NCBI GenBank assembly: GCA_051745935.1
Contig: JBNJEM010000166.1
Span: 1 to 12,478 of the forward strand
Reading direction: 5' to 3'
Source of the DNA: JBNJEM01 sp051745935
GTDB taxonomy: Bacteria; Planctomycetota; Planctomycetia; Pirellulales; Pirellulaceae
Length of the DNA: 12,478 nucleotides
In this document: one piece after another, positions 5,620 through 12,478 of the stretch
How the letters are laid out: each line of letters begins with the position of its first letter
Numbering within the stretch: position 1 is the stretch's first letter
Made by a program: the position numbers and the translations under genes
Notes under the pieces: generated by a model
Told to the model about the DNA's origin: nothing
The model's input: the letters and a program-made list of their open reading frames with translations, nothing else
Database searches by the model: none

Positions 5620-6840
5620 ATGCCCTCTACCTTCACATGGCTTGACTACTCCGAGCACGAGCGTCGTAAGATGCTCGATGTGATCGACTTGTTCGGGGAG
5701 AAGACGACGAGAGACGAACTGGGACTGGGAGGCGTGCGAGATGCCTTCGCGGACCTGTTGTTTCCCGGCACCAGCACCATCCAGACACGGGCCCGCTACT
5801 TTCTCTTCATCCCATGGATTTATCTAGAGTTGGAGGAGAAGAGAACATCCTCGGCCCGGATCGGTCATCGGGCACGAAAGCTGGAGACCGAGCTTGCCCT
5901 GGCGATTGCAGAATCCGAGGACTCCGCGGGGCTGATCGGCCGGCGGAAGAAAGAGAATATCCAGCGGCTGCCGAGCAACGTATACTGGCAGGGTCTTTCC
6001 ACGTGGGGAATCCGCGTCTTTCCAGGCTCCCAAGACGAGTACCACCGCTCGCTTGACGTGTTCTACGCGCGAATTCGAGCCCGTCGGCGTTCGAGCCATG
6101 AGTACTTCGGCGAGGCTCCTGAGGAAGCGGACCTGAACAACTGGCACCCAAGCGTACCATCTCCGCCCCAGGGATTCCCGGAAGGTGTGTCGTTCGCGCT
6201 TCCGCATCACGAGGCGGACTACCTGCAGAAACAGGTACTGCTCCACTGCCCTCAGTCGCTGCTGGCGCATCTACTACGGGAACAGGTGCCGGTGAAACGC
6301 CTCGACTTCGTCTGGCAGTTGACGGACCTGCCTGAACCGCTGCAGGCGATCGTCGAGCACGGCCAAAACTTCTCCGAGGTCATGTACGGAGCCCAGCTGC
6401 TGTACAACCTGATGCTCGCGGAGACAAAGAGCAGTAGCGAGCTTGTCCAGCACTACGAGAGCGTGCTGGAGGACTGGTGCGAGCTTGTCACACAGCGGTC
6501 TGCGCAACTGACCACGTGGGATAGGCAGAGCTTCTGGCGAACCGTATACCAAAGCAACCCTCGCGTCAGTTCGCGGGCCAGGAGCTTCGTCGATCATTGG
6601 ACGAACGTGGCCTTGAATACCGTCACTACGACCGACTTGATCGAGAGTCCGCAGGCCCGGCAGCTCGTGAAGCATCGTGAAGTACAGCTCAAAGGTGGCC
6701 TTTCTCGGATCCATGGTGGTCGGCCCTTGGAGATGTGGAGCGGTGCCGCAGGCGCAGCCCAGCTCGATCTCCGTTGGAACGCCGCCAGTAGAATCGCCGC
6801 CGACATCGTCGCCGGGTTGGAGAATGGCAGTCATGCTTGA
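5620..6840 (+). CDS. DUF6361 family protein
   Basis: A 406-residue protein of the DUF6361 family, function unknown. Seen: STFTWLDYSEHERRKMLDVIDLF at the N terminus and LLFPGTSTIQTRARYFLFIPW (47-66), both of which I recall as signatures of the family; a long, largely helical rest with many basic residues; no membrane segment, signal peptide or recognisable catalytic motif. The frame is open back to a TTG at 5554, but the family begins with the STFTWLDY block, so ATG 5620 is chosen although only a weak GAG-type ribosome binding site precedes it. The stop overlaps the start of the PLD gene by 8 bases, which implies translational coupling. Its constant company with a PLD nuclease and a helicase suggests a scaffold, sensor or DNA-binding subunit; that is inference. 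Confidence 0.8.
   Translation: MPSTFTWLDYSEHERRKMLDVIDLFGEKTTRDELGLGGVRDAFADLLFPGTSTIQTRARYFLFIPWIYLELEEKRTSSARIGHRARKLETELALAIAESEDSAGLIGRRKKENIQRLPSNVYWQGLSTWGIRVFPGSQDEYHRSLDVFYARIRARRRSSHEYFGEAPEEADLNNWHPSVPSPPQGFPEGVSFALPHHEADYLQKQVLLHCPQSLLAHLLREQVPVKRLDFVWQLTDLPEPLQAIVEHGQNFSEVMYGAQLLYNLMLAETKSSSELVQHYESVLEDWCELVTQRSAQLTTWDRQSFWRTVYQSNPRVSSRARSFVDHWTNVALNTVTTTDLIESPQARQLVKHREVQLKGGLSRIHGGRPLEMWSGAAGAAQLDLRWNAASRIAADIVAGLENGSHA
6819..6822 (+). promoter_or_regulatory. ribosome binding site of the PLD gene
   Basis: GGAG lies 10 bases before ATG 6833 and only 1 base before the in-frame ATG 6824, so it favours 6833 as the start. It sits inside the DUF6361 coding end. Confidence 0.5.
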
Positions 6841-8773
6841 ACCAAACAGCCGCCGCCTCTTATTGGAATCGCTCCATCCGCCCGAAGGGCATCATCTTGA
6901 CGTGGCAGTGGCTACCACATATTCACTCGATTTGACGACGTTTCTAACCGCGCCGGTCGCTTTTGCCTTCTCCGATTTCCAGGATCGTGACGGGCGGCCG
7001 GTCCTCGACCCACTGGCCCTGCTCAAGGCAGTCCGGCGGTACGCGGACCGCGTTTGCCTGTTCTGTCAGGCCGGCAAGATCCATGTTCCCCAAGCATACC
7101 AACCGCTAATGGCGAGCCTGGAGGATTCCGTCGTCGAGGTCAAAGCCCCGCACCCCGACGGCGTGTTCCACCCGAAATTGTGGCTGCTTCGCTACAAAGC
7201 CATCGAGGACGATTCGGTGACCTACCGGCTGCTCTGCGCCAGCCGAAACATGACGTTTGATCGCTCGTGGGATACGCTCCTGTGCCTGGAGGGTCCGCTT
7301 CGAGACCGAACCAATGCCTTTTCTCGCAACCACCCACTCGGCAGGTTCATTGAAGCGCTGCCCACAATGGCCACACACGACTTAGCAGGCCGATGGCAGA
7401 ATCTGATCGCAGAGATGGCCTACGAACTGCGGCGGGTAGACTTTGAGGTTCCCGAGCCGTTTGAAGAAATCAGGTTCTGTCCGTTTGGTCTCGATGGTGA
7501 TGAAAGCTGGTGCTTCCCCGAGAGGATCGATCGCATGCTTGTGGTCTCGCCGTTCGCCGACAACGGTCTGCTTCAAGATCTGGCCGAGTGCGAGGCCCCC
7601 ATGCAGCTGGTTTCCCGGCCGGAAACTCTCGCTCGGTTGGAGGGTCAAACGCTGGAGTTGTTTGAAAAGCTCTGGATGCTCGACAGTGCAGCGGAACCCG
7701 AACCTGGGGATGCTGAGGAAGAACCGTCCGATCCCGAAACCACCGCTCGCGGCGAGCGGACGGAACAGTCGGACGCCGATCCCCGAGACCTGCCGCTGGT
7801 CGGGCTCCACGCGAAACTGTACGTGGCCGAGGCGGGCTGGGAAGCCAGCCTCTGGACGGGCTCGGCCAACGCCACGCGAGCGGCCTTCAACCGCAACGTT
7901 GAGTTCCTCGTTGAACTCCGTGCGAAGCGCAGCCGCTGCGGAATCGATGTCCTGCTAGGGCAGCCCTCTGGCGAGGCGAAACAGGCGGCATGCCTGATCG
8001 ATCTTCTGCAGCCATATGCCGCGATAGGTGAACACGCCGATGTTGATCATGAGCAGGAGGCGTTTGACCGCTACGTTGACGATTTAGCCTGGAAGCTGGC
8101 GGCCGCAGCCCCTGTCGCCTCTTGCGCGGCTTTGGAGGAGGCCGGATCGTATGCGCTAACGATCAGGCCAACAAGGGCATTGATGACTAAGATCGACGGG
8201 ACGCTCCGTGCGCGCCCGATCAGCCTCAAGGCCTTCGATGCCCAGGAACTCAACATTAGATCCGAAGAGCCTTGGGCGCGATTCGCTCGTGTATCCCTTC
8301 TCGGACTGACGTCGTTCTTCGCGTTCGAGATGACTTCGTCGGATGGTAATCACGTGCGCCAGTTCGTGCTCAACATCCCGCTGAAAAACATCCCTGTCGA
8401 TCGCCAAAACGCCATCCTTCGGCACTTACTTAGCGATCGGGAGCGAGTGCTGCGTTTCCTGCTTCTACTGCTGTCCGACAGCGACGCTCGTGGCTTTGCG
8501 CACTGGCTTGCCGAAGGATCCGACGGCCACGGCCAGACCAGCCTCCTGCACACGATGTTCGGTGCAACACTCTTTGAGTCTCTCGTCCGCGCTTTGGACC
8601 GAGATCCTGCTCGCCTTGATCAGGTGGCGCGGATCATTGCGGACCTGCGGCAGAGCCAGGAAGGAGTCGACCTGGTTCCTGATGATTTTGACTCGGTTTG
8701 GCAACCGGTCTGGGAGGTCCATCGCCGGCAAACCACACGACAGCGCGGGCGCAAGCGGCAGCGAAGAACATAA
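6833..8773 (+). CDS. phospholipase-D-family (double HKD) putative nuclease
   Basis: A 646-residue protein with two PLD-type half-motifs. The first is FHPKLWLL (H113, K115) with CASRNMTF (N139) and D147; the second is GLHAKLYV (H326, K328) with GSANATRAAFNRNVEF (N346, E357). Both histidine/lysine pairs and the following asparagines are present, so an active phosphodiesterase built from one chain is likely. The pairing with a helicase points to DNA as substrate rather than lipid. Between the motifs, residues about 284-319 form a strongly acidic, Pro-rich linker; after residue 370 follows a C-terminal region of about 275 residues that I do not recognise, ending in a basic RGRKRQRRT tail. It is much longer than DISARM DrmC and is not that protein. 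ATG 6833 is chosen over ATG 6824 for ribosome-site spacing. The gene overlaps DUF6361 by 8 bases and ends 19 bases before the helicase. Confidence 0.85.
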   Translation: MLEPNSRRLLLESLHPPEGHHLDVAVATTYSLDLTTFLTAPVAFAFSDFQDRDGRPVLDPLALLKAVRRYADRVCLFCQAGKIHVPQAYQPLMASLEDSVVEVKAPHPDGVFHPKLWLLRYKAIEDDSVTYRLLCASRNMTFDRSWDTLLCLEGPLRDRTNAFSRNHPLGRFIEALPTMATHDLAGRWQNLIAEMAYELRRVDFEVPEPFEEIRFCPFGLDGDESWCFPERIDRMLVVSPFADNGLLQDLAECEAPMQLVSRPETLARLEGQTLELFEKLWMLDSAAEPEPGDAEEEPSDPETTARGERTEQSDADPRDLPLVGLHAKLYVAEAGWEASLWTGSANATRAAFNRNVEFLVELRAKRSRCGIDVLLGQPSGEAKQAACLIDLLQPYAAIGEHADVDHEQEAFDRYVDDLAWKLAAAAPVASCAALEEAGSYALTIRPTRALMTKIDGTLRARPISLKAFDAQELNIRSEEPWARFARVSLLGLTSFFAFEMTSSDGNHVRQFVLNIPLKNIPVDRQNAILRHLLSDRERVLRFLLLLLSDSDARGFAHWLAEGSDGHGQTSLLHTMFGATLFESLVRALDRDPARLDQVARIIADLRQSQEGVDLVPDDFDSVWQPVWEVHRRQTTRQRGRKRQRRT

Positions 8774-8792
8774 ATTTCGACAGTGCCTTATC

Positions 8793-11700
8793 ATGACTGA
8801 CTTAGACCAAATTCTTTCCGCCCTCGATCAGCTTAAGGACTTTCAACGTCAAACGGTGGAGTATGTCTTTGAGCGGATGTACTTGGCCCCCGACTGCACG
8901 CGACGCTTCCTTGTGGCGGATGAAGTTGGTCTGGGCAAAACGCTGGTCGCCCGCGGGCTGATCGCGAAGGCAATCGATCACCTTTGGGATCGCACCGAGC
9001 GGATCGATATTGTGTACGTCTGCTCGAACGCTGACATCGCTCGACAGAACATCGAACGGCTCAATATCACGGGGCAATCCGACTTCCAACTGTCGTCCCG
9101 GATCACATTGCTTCCGATCACCATCGGCCATTTGCTCGACGGCGACACGCAGCCACGACGCGTGAACTTCGTCTCGTTCACCCCAGGCACGTCCTTCGAC
9201 CTGAGGGCAAGTGCCGGCCGCAGCGATGAACGGGAGCTGCTCTACTGGCTCCTGAATGAGGCATGGAACCTCTCGTACTCCAAGGCCACGTGCGTGTTTC
9301 AATCCAACGCGGACATTGACAACTTCCGATACCGGGTGGATCGTTTCCGGGAGTGGTACAGCATCCATCCGACGATCAAAGAGCGCTTCGTCGAGAGCAT
9401 AAGCAGGACACCGAAACTACGGGAGCAGTATGAAACAATTGCTGCAGTGCTCCCTCGCGCACACGCTCACGTGCCCCCGGAGATTCACAGGCAGCGGAAC
9501 GAATTCATTGGCGAACTACGGCGCCTCTTGGCACAGACCTGCCTCCACTGGCTCGAGCCGGACCTGATCATCCTGGACGAGTTCCAGCGGTTCAAACACT
9601 TGCTCGAGGGCGATACCGAGGAGGCCTGCGCCGCGGCTCGTCTGGCGGAACATCTGTTCAAGTACCAAGGCTCGCAGGACCGTCCAAACAGCGCTGCCCG
9701 CGTGCTGTTGCTGTCGGCGACGCCATACAAGATGTACACGCTCACCCGAGAGATGCAACAGGAGGATCATTACCAGGATTTCCGCAGCACCCTCGATTTC
9801 CTGCTTCCGAATGATACGGATCGCACGCGACTCGAAGAGGCCCTCGACGCGTATCGGAATGGCCTGTATCGCATCGCGGATGGCGGGATCGATGCGTTGC
9901 TCGTCGCAAAGTCCCAGCTCGAACAGCTCCTTCGGCGGGTTATGGTTCGCACGGAACGGTTGGCCCTGCGGGCAAATCGAGACGGAATGCTCACCGAATT
10001 GCGAAACGACGGGGTTCAAGTGGCCGCCGCGGACATACGAGAGTACTTGGCGGTTCAACAGATTGCCCGCAAGCTCGGTCACCAGGACGTCCTGGAATAT
10101 TGGAAGTCGGCCCCGTACTTGCTCAACTTTATGGACGAGTACGACTTGAAGCGGAAACTCAAGGCTGCAATCAACGCCCCGGAACAGGAACAGGATCCGG
10201 AAGTAGTGGGGGCATTGCGAGCTGCACAATCAACGATGCTCGACCGTGAACGCCTCGAGCGGTATCGCCGACTGGATCCTGCCAATGCTCGCCTCCGCGC
10301 GTTGCATCAGGACACAATCGGACGCGAAGCGTGGCGACTGCTTTGGATCCCCCCATCGCTTCCGTATTACCGAGGTAGCGGCCCCTTTGCGGCTCCCGAC
10401 TTGGCGAACTTCACGAAGCGCCTCGTGTTTTCATGCTGGCGTGTCGTTCCGAAGGCAGTCGCCTCGATTCTGAGCTATGAGGCTGAGCGGAACATGGTGC
10501 ACAGTTTCCGTCGAGGGGCAAAGAACACTCGAGACGCGCGGAAGAAACGGCGCCGGCTACTGGATTTTCGATTCAGCAAAGGGCGACCGGCAGGAATGCC
10601 CGTGCTCGGTATGATCTACCCGTGCCGAACGCTAGCCGACCGTTTCGATCCGCTCCGGGACGCGGCGTGGCAGCAGCCGGGAGAAGAACTGCCCACTCTG
10701 AGTGACCGGGTGGGGCATGCTGAGCATGCAATTTCAGAATTGCTTATCCCACTTGTGGCCCGCTACGCGCAGCCATCAGCAGCGGAAGACGAGTCCTGGT
10801 ACTGGGCAGCTCCGCTTTTGCTCGACCAAGAACATGATGCGGATCACTTCACCTCGTGGTTCCATCGAGATGGTTTAGCGAAGCTCTGGGCTGGAGAAAG
10901 CGAAGAGGACCCCAAGGTTGCAGACGGTTGGTCGCGACACATACAGCATGCCCAAGCGCTCCTGGTGGGAGAATACTCCCTTGGCCGCCCACCCGAGGAT
11001 CTAGCAAATACGTTAGCTGTGATGGCCCTCGCGAGCCCCGGCATCGTGGCTTTGCGGGCCCTTGGGCGGGTTGTGCCGGCAGGGGCGCACACCGATATTT
11101 CGGATTTGAGAGACTTCGCGGCACCGATCGGCTATGCCTTTTTGCACCTGTTCAATATCCCGGAGGTCATGTGTCTGCTGAGGGATTCGAAGGGCGGCGA
11201 ACCGTATTGGAATCGCGTGCTTGACTACTGCGCGGCCGGGAACCTGCAGGCGGTGCTCGATGAGTATGTCCACTTGCTCGTCGAGTCCCAGGGCATGGTC
11301 GCCAAGCCCGGGTCGAAGATTGCTTCCGCGCTGCGCGATTGCCTTATTCGCTGCCTGACCCTCCGCACGGCGACGGCTCAGGCGGATATGCTTCGTGCTA
11401 ACCGTGAACGTGCGCAACTCGAGGAACCGGTCCGGATGCGGACACGGTTCGCGATGCGGTTCGGCGATGCGGATTCAGACGACGGAAGCGAGCCGACTCG
11501 GGCCGACGACGTCCGCGCGACTTTTAATTCTCCGTTTTGGCCCTTCGTACTTGCCACGACGTCAATCGGACAAGAAGGATTGGACTTCCACCCGTACTGC
11601 CACGCTGTTGTTCACTGGAACCTGCCGTCGAACCCAGTGGATCTGGAGCAGCGCGAGGGACGGGTTCACCGCTACAAAGGGCATGCAGTCCGCAAGAACA

Positions 11701-12149
11701 TCGCAGCGTCGCATGCCGATGCGGTGACGATCGAATCGCAAGACCCCTGGCTCGACATGTTTGAACAGGCTCGGGCAACTCGACCAGAGGGTGAAACCGA
11801 CTTGTTCCCCTACTGGGTTGCTCCGAACGGCGTTGCTCGCATCGAGCGTTACGTACCCATGGTACCGCACAGCCGCGAGATCACACGCAAGGCCGACCTT
11901 TACCGTTCACTGGTGCTTTACCGCATGGTCTTTGGGCAGAATCGTCAAGAGGATCTGGTCGACTACCTGCTCACCCTTGTGCCTCCTGAAGAGATTGACG
12001 CGATGATTGAGCGCTGTCGGATCAATCTGTCCCCAAACGCCGGCGGTGGCTGTTCACCGCAAGGCCCGCCCGCGTCCTTAACAAGCGATGAAACGTCCGG
12101 TCCTCCGTTCGGGTGGGGGCGCCCCGAAAAGGATCGTCACTCATCGTGA
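8793..12149 (+). CDS. large SNF2-like superfamily 2 helicase of the DUF6361-PLD module
   Basis: A protein of 1118 residues with a full superfamily 2 set: an upstream Gln in KDFQRQTVEYV (15-25), Walker A DEVGLGKT (43-50), DEFQ (262-265) as motif II, LLLSATPYK (305-313) as motif III, LATTSIGQEGLDF (920-932) as motif V and QREGRVHRYKG (953-963) as motif VI with the arginine finger. About 600 residues separate motifs III and V, far more than in ordinary SNF2 proteins, so it carries a large module-specific insert. ATG 8793 is chosen because the frame upstream runs inside the PLD gene and the family block begins here; no clear ribosome site is visible, but the 19-base gap permits coupling. The last 35 or so residues (after RINLSP, about 1081) are Gly/Pro/Ser-rich and unlike the protein before them, suggesting that the original end was lost and the frame now reads foreign DNA. 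Role: probably ATP-driven DNA translocation or remodelling that serves the PLD nuclease (inferred). Confidence 0.88.
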   Translation: MTDLDQILSALDQLKDFQRQTVEYVFERMYLAPDCTRRFLVADEVGLGKTLVARGLIAKAIDHLWDRTERIDIVYVCSNADIARQNIERLNITGQSDFQLSSRITLLPITIGHLLDGDTQPRRVNFVSFTPGTSFDLRASAGRSDERELLYWLLNEAWNLSYSKATCVFQSNADIDNFRYRVDRFREWYSIHPTIKERFVESISRTPKLREQYETIAAVLPRAHAHVPPEIHRQRNEFIGELRRLLAQTCLHWLEPDLIILDEFQRFKHLLEGDTEEACAAARLAEHLFKYQGSQDRPNSAARVLLLSATPYKMYTLTREMQQEDHYQDFRSTLDFLLPNDTDRTRLEEALDAYRNGLYRIADGGIDALLVAKSQLEQLLRRVMVRTERLALRANRDGMLTELRNDGVQVAAADIREYLAVQQIARKLGHQDVLEYWKSAPYLLNFMDEYDLKRKLKAAINAPEQEQDPEVVGALRAAQSTMLDRERLERYRRLDPANARLRALHQDTIGREAWRLLWIPPSLPYYRGSGPFAAPDLANFTKRLVFSCWRVVPKAVASILSYEAERNMVHSFRRGAKNTRDARKKRRRLLDFRFSKGRPAGMPVLGMIYPCRTLADRFDPLRDAAWQQPGEELPTLSDRVGHAEHAISELLIPLVARYAQPSAAEDESWYWAAPLLLDQEHDADHFTSWFHRDGLAKLWAGESEEDPKVADGWSRHIQHAQALLVGEYSLGRPPEDLANTLAVMALASPGIVALRALGRVVPAGAHTDISDLRDFAAPIGYAFLHLFNIPEVMCLLRDSKGGEPYWNRVLDYCAAGNLQAVLDEYVHLLVESQGMVAKPGSKIASALRDCLIRCLTLRTATAQADMLRANRERAQLEEPVRMRTRFAMRFGDADSDDGSEPTRADDVRATFNSPFWPFVLATTSIGQEGLDFHPYCHAVVHWNLPSNPVDLEQREGRVHRYKGHAVRKNIAASHADAVTIESQDPWLDMFEQARATRPEGETDLFPYWVAPNGVARIERYVPMVPHSREITRKADLYRSLVLYRMVFGQNRQEDLVDYLLTLVPPEEIDAMIERCRINLSPNAGGGCSPQGPPASLTSDETSGPPFGWGRPEKDRHSS
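12043..12060. repeat. small hairpin in the anomalous helicase tail
   Basis: GCGGTG and CACCGC are perfect 6-base arms around GCTGTT. It is inside the reading frame but within the atypical tail, so it may belong to the DNA that replaced the original gene end. Confidence 0.35.
12108..12128. repeat. G+C-rich hairpin near the helicase stop
   Basis: TTCGGG (12108-12113) pairs with CCCGAA (12123-12128) over a 9-base loop, and GGGGCGCCCC inside is itself self-complementary. No T-run follows on the plus strand, so it is not a standard intrinsic terminator, although it could slow transcription at the operon end. Confidence 0.35.
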
Positions 12150-12415
12150 GTCAGTCAGCACGCTGGTGTGACAGGCCCTTGATTCTCCGCTGAAACGTGA
12201 CGGGCTGACCGAACGAACACCAACATGACGAAACGGATAGATCGCAGCCACGCAAGGTAGATTGCGACCTTTGACACGTACGTTGAGCTCGCGACGGAGA
12301 TTCTCCACCCCTATCAGCCCGCAATCTCGACGATTTCCTGGCCCAGGTATGACACGTTCTGTCATGGGTTGGGCTTAGACTGTATGTGGACCACGCAATA
12401 CAGAAAGGGAGAGCC
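12150..12415. other. non-coding stretch at the right edge
   Basis: There is no credible gene in these 266 bases; the reverse-strand open frames have poor, Ser/Arg/Cys-rich composition. Seen: a direct imperfect repeat TAGATCGCAGCC (12238-12249) and TAGATTGCGACC (12258-12269), and the nested hairpin at 12341-12374. It probably holds the leader and promoter of the gene starting at 12416, or the end of an inserted element. Confidence 0.45.
12341..12374. repeat. nested inverted repeat upstream of the last gene
   Basis: GCCCA (12341-12345) pairs with TGGGC (12370-12374), and inside it ATGACA (12349-12354) pairs with TGTCAT (12360-12365) around CGTTC. This gives 11 paired bases with a small internal loop. 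It ends 41 bases before the next start codon, so it may be an operator, a leader structure or a subterminal element end. Confidence 0.5.
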
Positions 12416-12478
12416 ATGACCACGACGTTGATGAGCGACGTGGTGCCGGCCTGGCAGCCGGGCCCCCCGGTTGGGCAT
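12416..12478 (+). CDS. N-terminal fragment of an unrecognised protein (3' end outside window)
   Basis: ATG 12416 is preceded at four bases by AAGGGAG (12405-12411), a good ribosome binding site, and the frame stays open to the window end (21 codons, starting MTTTLMSDVVPAWQPGPPVGH). The family cannot be told from this. Its position just after an apparent junction makes a mobile-element gene possible, but nothing in these residues shows it. Confidence 0.5.
   Translation, partial: MTTTLMSDVVPAWQPGPPVGH

Noticed and set aside
12108..12128. Hairpin as intrinsic terminator of the rightward operon
   Set aside because: No T-run follows on the plus strand and it lies inside the reading frame; kept only as a repeat.
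12368..12374. GTTGGGC as an integron attC end
   Set aside because: It fits the GTTRRRY pattern, but no matching RYYYAAC partner with attC architecture is found at a suitable distance.
1..12478. CRISPR array, tRNA or rRNA genes
   Set aside because: No regularly spaced direct repeats, cloverleaf-like sequence or ribosomal RNA signatures were seen.

Overview
The window reads as a bacterial defence-island segment, built from two divergent gene clusters with damaged or foreign-looking DNA at their edges. The host is probably a member of Planctomycetota. That is an inference from moderately high G+C, loose gene packing in the flanks and the presence of DISARM-like and three-Cys-motif genes; no ribosomal or housekeeping marker is present to confirm it.

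Left flank (1-915): the C-terminal end of an unrecognised gene (2-139, +), then about 775 bases with little coding, holding one short stretch that looks like a gene remnant (403-633) and one imperfect hairpin (350-390).

Leftward operon (3554 down to 916): a small XRE-type helix-turn-helix regulator, a DUF5131 (phage Gp37/Gp68-like, Cys-motif) protein with three exact-period basic repeats at its C terminus, and the three-Cys-motif partner protein TcmP, which carries methyltransferase-like motifs. The regulator and DUF5131 genes overlap by ATGA, and TcmP follows 21 bases later. A good sigma70-type promoter lies upstream of the regulator, with a 9+6+9 inverted repeat covering its -10 element and predicted start point. 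This is the geometry of an autorepressed promoter.

Rightward cluster (3694 to 12149): first a DrmD-like SNF2 helicase (DISARM class 1) that stops after helicase motif IV and lacks motifs V and VI, so it is probably a dead 3'-truncated gene. After a 183-base junction comes a tight three-gene module: a DUF6361 protein, a double-HKD phospholipase-D-family protein and a large, complete-looking helicase (1118 aa). DUF6361 and PLD overlap by 8 bases; PLD and helicase are 19 bases apart. These three probably form one machine, with the helicase as DNA motor or sensor, the PLD protein as nuclease and DUF6361 as an unknown subunit. I do not recognise it as a named system, although it resembles DISARM-related arrays. 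No canonical DNA methyltransferase gene accompanies it here; the only methyltransferase-like candidate is TcmP in the divergent operon.

Right edge (12035-12478): the helicase reading frame ends in a Gly/Pro-rich tail unlike the rest of the protein, followed by a non-coding stretch with a nested hairpin (12341-12374) and the first 21 codons of another gene that runs out of the window. This suggests a recombination or insertion boundary. No tRNA, rRNA, CRISPR array or recognised transposase was seen.
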